DNA of 35,373 bases, taken from Candidatus Woesearchaeota archaeon. GTDB taxonomy: Archaea > Nanobdellota > Nanobdellia > Woesearchaeales > 21-14-0-10-32-9. A model generated the notes under the pieces. It made no database searches and was not told the origin of the DNA. It saw nothing but the letters and a program-made list of their open reading frames with translations. The stretch is taken from positions 1-35,373 of the forward strand of contig JAIPHP010000014.1 of NCBI GenBank assembly GCA_021735165.1. Direction: 5' to 3'. Position numbers and translations under genes: made by a program. How positions within the stretch are numbered: position 1 is the first letter of the stretch; the number at the start of each line of letters is the position of its first letter. Shown here piece after piece: positions 30,192 through 35,373 of the stretch.

Positions 30192-31742
30192 TTATCCTTC
30201 TAACTCGCCATCAATTATCTCCTGAAAATCAGAAAAAGGATGCGCGCCAATTAATTCAACATCATTAATAAAAAATGTTGGAGTTCCTGTTATACCAAGG
30301 TCATCTCCTTCTTCAATCTCCTCAAAAATTTGATTTAAAGCGTAATCATCTTGCAAACAATCTATAAAATCGTCTTCATCCAAACCCAATTCAGAAGCAA
30401 CTTCAACATAATTAACTGAATCTAAATTATCTAAATTAAATAATTCAAAAGAATACTCCCAAAATTTTCCTTGATGAGCTGCACACTCAGCGGCAACTGA
30501 AGCATTCAAAGAATTAGGCTGGATACCAATCAAAGGATAATTTTTAAAAACAAATAAAACATCTTCAGATTCAATATATTCATCAATAATCAAACCAAAA
30601 GTATTAGTCATAAACTGCTTAGAGTACGGATCTTCAAACCCTGCAAACATAGTTATCGTGACAGGAGCATCTGAATCACCTAACACTTTATCGCCCATAT
30701 ATTCACCTGAGTCTCCTCCAGTGTCATTAGTAGCACTATCTACTGGTTGAGTGAACAAATTACCATTATCATCAACCTTTAACAACCAGGAATTCCCATT
30801 TGACGACCGCAAAACAACACCATCATTTGAATCAAACAAAAGATCTCCATCAAGATTAATATTTCCATCAATATTTATTGGAGTTTCAGATTCTAAAGTT
30901 ATTCCCTCTGCATTCAAATAAAAGTCTTCTCCAACATCAACAACTAAATCTTCATCAGTTTCAACATCGACACCTTCTTCAAAAACCATGCTGATATCAT
31001 CTTCAGAAATTAATTCTTCAACATTCAGCTCAAAATCAGAAGCGCTAAGTGAAAAAGTATCATAATTCAACTCAAGGAAGTCACCATAACCTTGAACACT
31101 ATCTGATTCAATTAAAAAATCATCTGAACCAAGCGTTATTAAATTAGAACCGTCGATATTAATTACATTTCCAGTTAAATCCATCCTTCCATCTGCATCT
31201 AATTGAATATTATTCTGAGAATTAAAAGCAAAATTATCTGCAACCATCTCAATGTTTTCTCTTGCGTTCAAAAAGGCATTATCTATTCTTAAATCAAAAT
31301 CTTCAGCATCAACATTTAAGTTCGAACTAGTAGAAAAACCATAAGAACCATCCCTATCAAATGAAGCCAAAGCATAATCCTCATCATGCATTTGCATTAA
31401 ATGAGTTGTGTCCAAAACCAAATAGTTACCTATAAGAGGCGCTATATAATTAGTATAAATATAAAAGAACCTATTATTAGATTTTATATCTGCATTATCT
31501 TTCAATTCAGACCTTATTTTTTCTACTATATCATCAACATCTTTAGCATTGTCAGAAACAACCTTCTTTTTTTCAATATCTTTAACTTCAAGCTGAGTTA
31601 CTTTAAAATCCTTTTTTGCATTTTCAGGAACAACATATGCATCAGATCCTACTTCATATGTAACTTTCAAAGACATCACGCTTGGAATAAATATTAATCC
31701 GAAGACAAACAAAAGAATTGCAAATTTAAATTTTATTTTCAT
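30192..31742 (-). CDS. Secreted two-part protein: beta-repeat domain plus DsbA-like domain without CxxC
   Basis: 516 residues with a signal peptide (FKFAILLFVFGLIFIPSVMS). Residues about 115-330 are Asp/Asn-rich short strands in a regular rhythm (NVDAEDFDLRI, NIQLDADGRMDL, VINIDGSNLITL), probably a beta-helix/solenoid. The C-terminus (about 345-516) is a DsbA/thioredoxin_4 domain: VTITMFAGFEDPYSKQF, FVFKNYPL, AAECAAHQGKFWEY and GITGTPTFFIN with the cis-Pro. The active site, normally CPxC, is DPYS, so the redox Cys are gone. ATG 31742 is preferred over TTG 31745 because GGTGAT lies four bases upstream. A binding or scaffold role outside the cell is inference. Confidence 0.8.
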   Translation of the reverse strand: MKIKFKFAILLFVFGLIFIPSVMSLKVTYEVGSDAYVVPENAKKDFKVTQLEVKDIEKKKVVSDNAKDVDDIVEKIRSELKDNADIKSNNRFFYIYTNYIAPLIGNYLVLDTTHLMQMHDEDYALASFDRDGSYGFSTSSNLNVDAEDFDLRIDNAFLNARENIEMVADNFAFNSQNNIQLDADGRMDLTGNVINIDGSNLITLGSDDFLIESDSVQGYGDFLELNYDTFSLSASDFELNVEELISEDDISMVFEEGVDVETDEDLVVDVGEDFYLNAEGITLESETPINIDGNINLDGDLLFDSNDGVVLRSSNGNSWLLKVDDNGNLFTQPVDSATNDTGGDSGEYMGDKVLGDSDAPVTITMFAGFEDPYSKQFMTNTFGLIIDEYIESEDVLFVFKNYPLIGIQPNSLNASVAAECAAHQGKFWEYSFELFNLDNLDSVNYVEVASELGLDEDDFIDCLQDDYALNQIFEEIEEGDDLGITGTPTFFINDVELIGAHPFSDFQEIIDGELEG

Positions 31743-31975
31743 CAAATCACCTTTTAATTTTTTAAAAACATAAACTTAAAATATAGAAAACAAAACACCT
31801 TTAAATAATTTGTCATTAGAGAGTAGCTATTGTGCTTTTATTTGTTAAAAAGCAAAAAACCACCAATAAATATGCTAAAATTCTAGAAATCGCAAATCTA
31901 AAACATCAAAAAGAAAACAAAACCACAAAAAAACCAAAAAGTGCCCAAAAAAAAACAAAACTACAAAAAAATAAT

Positions 31976-32137
31976 CTACTTTTTCCTAGCAGGTCTCAAA
32001 GCCTTACCACTACACTTCCTACACCTGACTTTACCGCCAAGAACTCTAAGATTAGTAGTTCTAACTTTCGACTTGCAATCCTTGCAAACAAAAATATTAT
32101 CTAAAATTCTAGCCGCAGCTTCTGGAAATTTACCCAT
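31976..32137 (-). CDS. rpl40e: Ribosomal protein L40e
   Basis: A 53-residue basic zinc protein of the large subunit. The sequence starts MGKFPEAAARILDNIFVC; CKDC and CRKC pairs bind zinc, and the tail RPARKK is basic. Length and layout match archaeal L40e. A GAGGAT Shine-Dalgarno lies six bases upstream of ATG 32137. The gene is 16 bp downstream of aIF5A on the same strand, so the two translation genes form an operon. No eukaryote-style ubiquitin fusion is present. Confidence 0.92.
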   Translation of the reverse strand: MGKFPEAAARILDNIFVCKDCKSKVRTTNLRVLGGKVRCRKCSGKALRPARKK

Positions 32138-32153
32138 AATAATCAATCCTCAA

Positions 32154-32555
32154 CTAATCACTCTTTATTTGTTTTAAAACTCTATCCTGTAAAATGACCC
32201 AATACACAACAGTTTGACCATCCTGAATTTCTCCCTTTAATTCATCAGGAATTTCAAGATCAAAATTCTCATAAGTTTCCGTATCCATAACACTTGCAAT
32301 CTTAGCATCATGATGAAGAACTTGAGCATTTCTCTTATCAATAACAGGAACCTCAACATGATCATGCCCCGGACAAACCATGTTTCTTTTTTTACCATCT
32401 AAAATGCCAACAGCCATCAAATTGACCTTCGCATGACCGTGCTTTCCCGGTCTTGAAACTGAAACGTCTGAAACCGTACAAGCCACCCCTTCTACAACGA
32501 CATAGTTACCTTTCTGTAAACTTCCTGCTGATTTATGAGTTATTTCTCCTGACAT
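32154..32555 (-). CDS. eif5a: Translation factor aIF5A
   Basis: Promotes peptide-bond formation at hard sequences such as polyproline, and helps termination. The 133-residue protein has the N-terminal SH3-like domain with the hypusine loop SRPGKHGHAK (K38 is the modified Lys) and a C-terminal OB fold ending VYWVILQDRVLKQIK. Size matches archaeal aIF5A. GAGGGGAT lies upstream of ATG 32555, and TATA-like TTTAATATAATTTAAG is found at about 32573-32590 on the minus strand. First gene of an operon with rpl40e. Confidence 0.96.
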   Translation of the reverse strand: MSGEITHKSAGSLQKGNYVVVEGVACTVSDVSVSRPGKHGHAKVNLMAVGILDGKKRNMVCPGHDHVEVPVIDKRNAQVLHHDAKIASVMDTETYENFDLEIPDELKGEIQDGQTVVYWVILQDRVLKQIKSD

Positions 32556-32627
32556 CTTAAAAATCCCCTCTTAAATTATATTAAATTAAACACAATACTA
32601 AAAGGAAAAGAAAACCATTTATAAAGC

Positions 32628-33644
32628 TTACTTTTTCAAAGCGGAATACAATCCTGCAGTAAACTGCTTCCAAAAATGCACCTTATCTTGAACCAACAAA
32701 TCATAATGAATTATATATTCTTCAATATCTTTCTTAAACAACTCAATACTTGAATTAAGCTCTTGCGGATTCCTAGCATTCAAGTAAAGAATCAAATCAT
32801 AATCTCCAAGCATTTTACCTGCATAAAAAATATTTTGAAGCCTCTCAAAAGGTCTTTTTAAAACATTATAAGGTATATCCTGCTTAAGGCGAACAAGCAA
32901 ATAATAAGTTACAAACCCTAGTTTTTCTAAATTAGGACTTATTGCAAAACTAAGAATTATTTTATCTTTAATTAAAGCTGCAATTCTTTTCTTAGCAGTA
33001 ATTCGATCAACACCTATATTTTTACCAAGATTTATAAGAGATTTTCTTGGATCATCAGATAATTCCTTGAGTAATTCAACTTCAGTTTCTGAAACATGCT
33101 GTCTTTCAAAATGAGGACTAACAGGAAAGTTTCTGTTATTGATAAGTGCGCTAAATGAATGATCCATTTTTTTCTGAAAATCAACATCTTCATAAATAGA
33201 AGGATTAAGCTGTGTAAATTCCAAATCATATAAATGAGTTAGAACAACGTACCCCTTAATCTTATTTTTACATACACTAAATAGATCTTCCTTTATACGG
33301 TTAAGATGAAATCCATCCCACGCATCAACAATTATCTGAGCATCATATCTACCTATAAAACTATTTATCCACATCACAAAAGGATGTTTAGCCAATTCTA
33401 AATACAAATCACCATATTTCTTCAAATCTGCATCAAAACTAACAAGAATATGATATCTTGTAAATCCAAGTCTCCTCGCATCAATAAACAAAACATATTG
33501 TTTAATCATTTCTGAAATTTCTAACTTTCTTATTCTATACAAAACAGCATCTTTTGATAATTTTAAAGCACTCCCTATAGTACTATGAGGAATTCTACAA
33601 TTTCTACCTAAAAGTTCCATTATTTGATAGTCTTTTTTATCCAA
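32628..33644 (-). CDS. Tandem Lrp/AsnC-type regulator, second paralogue
   Basis: 338 residues built as two Lrp units like the protein at 18592. Unit 1: DKKDYQIMELLGRNCRIPHSTIG, HTH LKLSKDAVLYRIRKLEISEMI, ligand-like domain to about 145. Unit 2 starts near 185: SETEVELLKELSDDPRKSLINLG, HTH IGVDRITAKKRIAALIKDKII, and a second beta-alpha domain. The start appears to be TTG 33644 (LDKKD), about 25 nt after a TATA (minus, 33655-33672). Apart from its fold, no target is evident. The nearest genes are the divergent cyclodipeptide synthase (95 bp away) and aIF5A, which it follows on the same strand side. Confidence 0.85.
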   Translation of the reverse strand: MDKKDYQIMELLGRNCRIPHSTIGSALKLSKDAVLYRIRKLEISEMIKQYVLFIDARRLGFTRYHILVSFDADLKKYGDLYLELAKHPFVMWINSFIGRYDAQIIVDAWDGFHLNRIKEDLFSVCKNKIKGYVVLTHLYDLEFTQLNPSIYEDVDFQKKMDHSFSALINNRNFPVSPHFERQHVSETEVELLKELSDDPRKSLINLGKNIGVDRITAKKRIAALIKDKIILSFAISPNLEKLGFVTYYLLVRLKQDIPYNVLKRPFERLQNIFYAGKMLGDYDLILYLNARNPQELNSSIELFKKDIEEYIIHYDLLVQDKVHFWKQFTAGLYSALKK

Positions 33645-33739
33645 TATAATCTAAATGTTTAATTTAATATAAAAATATATCGCATTATTCTTAAAATACA
33701 ACAACAAAATTCATATATTTTAAACACCACTAAATAGTA

Positions 33740-34357
33740 ATGAAAACAAAAGAAAAATTGGTTAAGGAACAAGAAACACTAATAATAGGAATCAGCATAG
33801 AAAACAGCTACTACAACAAAGAAAACATAGAAACAATAATAACACAAACCAAAGACAAATACAAAACAATCAAAATAATGATCCCAGACAAACCAATGAT
33901 CCACACATACACTGGGATGGGATACACAAAACAAAAAGCACAGAAAAAAGCAAGAAAAAAAGGAAACTACCTAAAAAACAAAATAAAAGAAATAATACAA
34001 AACAAAAACATCAACAACATAGAAATAATAAACTGGGAAACAGACATAGAAACAAAACAAGAATACAAACAAAACTACAAAAAAATAATAAGACTATACA
34101 AAACAAACAAACAATTCCAACAAGACATAAACAACACAACAAAAGAAGTAATCCAAAACAAAACAAAATCAGACAACTACAAAAAAGCAACACCCTTTAT
34201 CCTAAAAGAAATAGCATACATAACAGCAAGCCAAGAAATAAACGAAGAAAAAACAACATACACATACCACAAAAATTGGCCAATCTACGAAAACATACTC
34301 CAAAAAAAATACGGAACAATAAAAGAAACACTACCCAAATTCAAAATAATAAACTAA
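33740..34357 (+). CDS. Cyclodipeptide synthase
   Basis: Uses two aminoacyl-tRNAs to make a cyclic dipeptide (diketopiperazine). 205 residues, short for the family (about 220-250). The N-terminal GISIENSYYNKENIE matches the GxSxxNSYF motif, with S19 the likely nucleophile that receives the first aminoacyl group. PDKPMIHTYTGMGYTKQKAQKKARKKGN follows in pattern the P-x-x-TxxAxGY...A..KA...GN region. F153-x-x-x-E157 (PFILKEIAY) corresponds to Y178/E182 of AlbC, with Tyr replaced by Phe. Y176-H177 aligns with Y202/203, N22 with N40, pointing to an NYH-like group. Very Lys/Asn-rich, as other plus-strand genes. No oxidase or methyltransferase for tailoring is beside it. Divergent from the second tandem-Lrp gene. 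Confidence 0.82.
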   Translation: MKTKEKLVKEQETLIIGISIENSYYNKENIETIITQTKDKYKTIKIMIPDKPMIHTYTGMGYTKQKAQKKARKKGNYLKNKIKEIIQNKNINNIEIINWETDIETKQEYKQNYKKIIRLYKTNKQFQQDINNTTKEVIQNKTKSDNYKKATPFILKEIAYITASQEINEEKTTYTYHKNWPIYENILQKKYGTIKETLPKFKIIN

Positions 34358-34363
34358 AAAACT

Positions 34364-34702
34364 CTACTTCAAAGCAATACTCAAAGAATCCAAAGTAATA
34401 TCATGATGATCAGCATCCCAAACAACACCCTTATCTTTAAACAACAAAACCTGAGGAGACTCATGCTTAACACCAGAAAACTCAGCAGCAAAATCACTAA
34501 CATCTCTATGCTCCTGAATAATAATCGCAGCAAAACTCAAATCCGGATTATCCTTATTCTTCAACATAAAATTAGTAAAAATCTTATAAGCAGAAGCACT
34601 AACAGGACAAGCAACACTATGCTTAAAAACAAAGACAGGATGCTTAGAACTCTCATCAACAACGTGCTTAAACTCCTCAACAGAATCAATTCTATGAATC
34701 AT
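34364..34702 (-). CDS. Monothiol bacilliredoxin-like protein (YtxJ/BrxC, DUF2847)
   Basis: 112 residues with a thioredoxin fold. VFVFKHSVACPVSASAY contains a single active Cys (C32) in the place of CPxC, and HESPQVLLF with the cis-Pro is nearly invariant in YtxJ; HRDVSDFAAEF and HHDITLDSL also match. YtxJ removes bacillithiol from protein thiols in Firmicutes. Archaea are not generally known to make bacillithiol, so the partner thiol here is unknown (coenzyme A or another). TATA GTTTTAAAGTATT (minus, about 34720-34733) is at leaderless distance from ATG 34702. It is convergent with the cyclodipeptide synthase, six bases apart. Confidence 0.82.
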   Translation of the reverse strand: MIHRIDSVEEFKHVVDESSKHPVFVFKHSVACPVSASAYKIFTNFMLKNKDNPDLSFAAIIIQEHRDVSDFAAEFSGVKHESPQVLLFKDKGVVWDADHHDITLDSLSIALK

Positions 34703-34977
34703 AAAAACAAAAACAAAAATAATACTTTAAAACATTTATGAACTAAAAATTCATGACAAAAACAAAACATAATAGATTTGTCATTCTCAAAACAACATAC
34801 AACAAGTATTAGATTCTCGCACCCATTACAAACAATAAAATTTCAAAATTCTAACCTAAGAAAAAGAAACTAAACCTAAAAACACACATCAAAAAAAACA
34901 AAAAAATATTCTCCAAAACAAAAGTTTTGAAAAAAAAGAAAAAACCATGCATAATAATCCTGACTCCCTAGACCTTT

Positions 34978-34985
34978 AAAAAAAA
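34978..34985 (-). terminator. T-run terminator after 23S rRNA
   Basis: The minus strand carries eight T immediately after the expected 3' end of the rRNA. The 34703-34977 stretch beyond it holds only A-rich sequence and a CAAAAC/GTTTTG hairpin near 34916; no 5S rRNA is seen. Confidence 0.45.
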
Positions 34986-34989
34986 GAGG

Positions 34990-35373
34990 AAATGACGTTT
35001 AGTAATTGCGGGCTAAATACCTCGTTGCCTTGGTACGTACACCCCAATTCTATCAAACCCATCTTCTATAGGCGTCTAAGAGATCTCTTTTCAGGGCTGG
35101 TTTCGTGCTTAGATGCATTCAGCACTTATCCATTAGCGCGTAGCTGCCCAGCGTGCCTTGTCAGACAACTGGTCGACCAGTGGCGCCGATTCCTCGTTCC
35201 TCTCGTACTAAAGGATTCTTCCCTTCAGATCTCAAACACTTCCAGTAGATATCAAACAAACTGCCTCACAGCGTTCTGAACCCAGCTCACGATCCCTTTT
35301 AATGGGTGAACACCCCCACCCTTGGACGCTTCTGCACGCCCAGGATAGGAAGAGCCGACATCGATGTAGCAAG
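34990..35373 (-). rRNA. 23S ribosomal RNA, 3' end (partial)
   Basis: The reverse complement carries the conserved domain VI: AGTACGAGAGGAAC, the sarcin-ricin loop (plus-strand 35196-35209), GAGCTGGGTTCAGAACG, and TGCTGAATGCATCTAAGC near the 3' end. The GC content is far higher than the surroundings. The 5' part lies beyond the window; the 3' end at about 34990 is approximate. Confidence 0.95.

Noticed and set aside
31832-32177. Two plus-strand ORFs rich in Lys/Thr
   Set aside because: They are antisense to rpl40e, whose zinc motifs and Shine-Dalgarno are clear on the minus strand.
34992-35279. 95-residue ORF on the plus strand
   Set aside because: It lies antisense to conserved 23S rRNA (sarcin-ricin loop region) and is a chance reading frame.

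Overview
The window is archaeal DNA. Core markers are ABCE1 (ribosome recycling), aIF5A with the hypusine loop SRPGKHGH, ribosomal protein L40e, fibrillarin plus Nop5, the TrmI-type tRNA methyltransferase, two tRNAs with introns after position 37, and TATA boxes 20-30 nt upstream of most starts, many of them apparently leaderless. High A+T, short intergenic gaps, small proteins and many orphan genes suggest a DPANN archaeon of the Woesearchaeota/Pacearchaeota kind. That lineage call is inference; no phylogeny was run.

Layout. 1-84: tail of an integrase-type transposase. 192-4405: photolyase, a methyltransferase, a decayed dihydrofolate reductase next to thymidylate synthase, and a 2-Cys peroxiredoxin. 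4539-6311: ABCE1 with an unusual iron-sulfur domain. 6542-11699: a DUF1461 membrane protein, a nuclease-like orphan, a stand-alone Lrp/RAM domain and an ABC-2 exporter with a long coiled-coil loop. 11704-13625: TrmI, a structured RNA candidate, tRNA-Arg(UCU) with a 48-nt intron and a duplicated 3' end, a P-loop kinase and a zinc-ribbon microprotein. 13816-15921: a lipoprotein beta-propeller. 16235-19851: an orphan, an Asp/Glu racemase and radical SAM pair facing a tandem-Lrp regulator, and a small orphan. 19871-24034: tRNA-Cys(GCA) with a 66-nt intron, three small orphans and valyl-tRNA synthetase. 24621-27402: an orphan, an E1-like enzyme and a membrane-anchored beta-lactamase-fold protein. 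27420-34702: fibrillarin, a shortened Nop5, a site-2 protease, a DsbA-like protein without its redox cysteines, L40e, aIF5A, a second tandem-Lrp regulator, a cyclodipeptide synthase and a bacilliredoxin-like protein. 34990-35373: the 3' end of a 23S rRNA gene on the minus strand.

The strongest unexplained signal is a dispersed family of intergenic repeats (six loci, all in one orientation). They are strings of short hairpins, mostly with A-rich loops, between conserved linkers, and five of the six end in TAGCGCGCAATAA. The number of hairpins and their arm sequences differ between copies, yet the arms stay complementary. One copy sits exactly where a dihydrofolate reductase gene has lost its front part.

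Other points of interest are reduced or altered core proteins (ABCE1 keeping ligands for one of two clusters; Nop5 without its fibrillarin-binding domain), a cyclodipeptide synthase in an archaeon, the racemase/radical SAM/tandem-Lrp cassette, and a four-codon leader ORF at the start of one gene.
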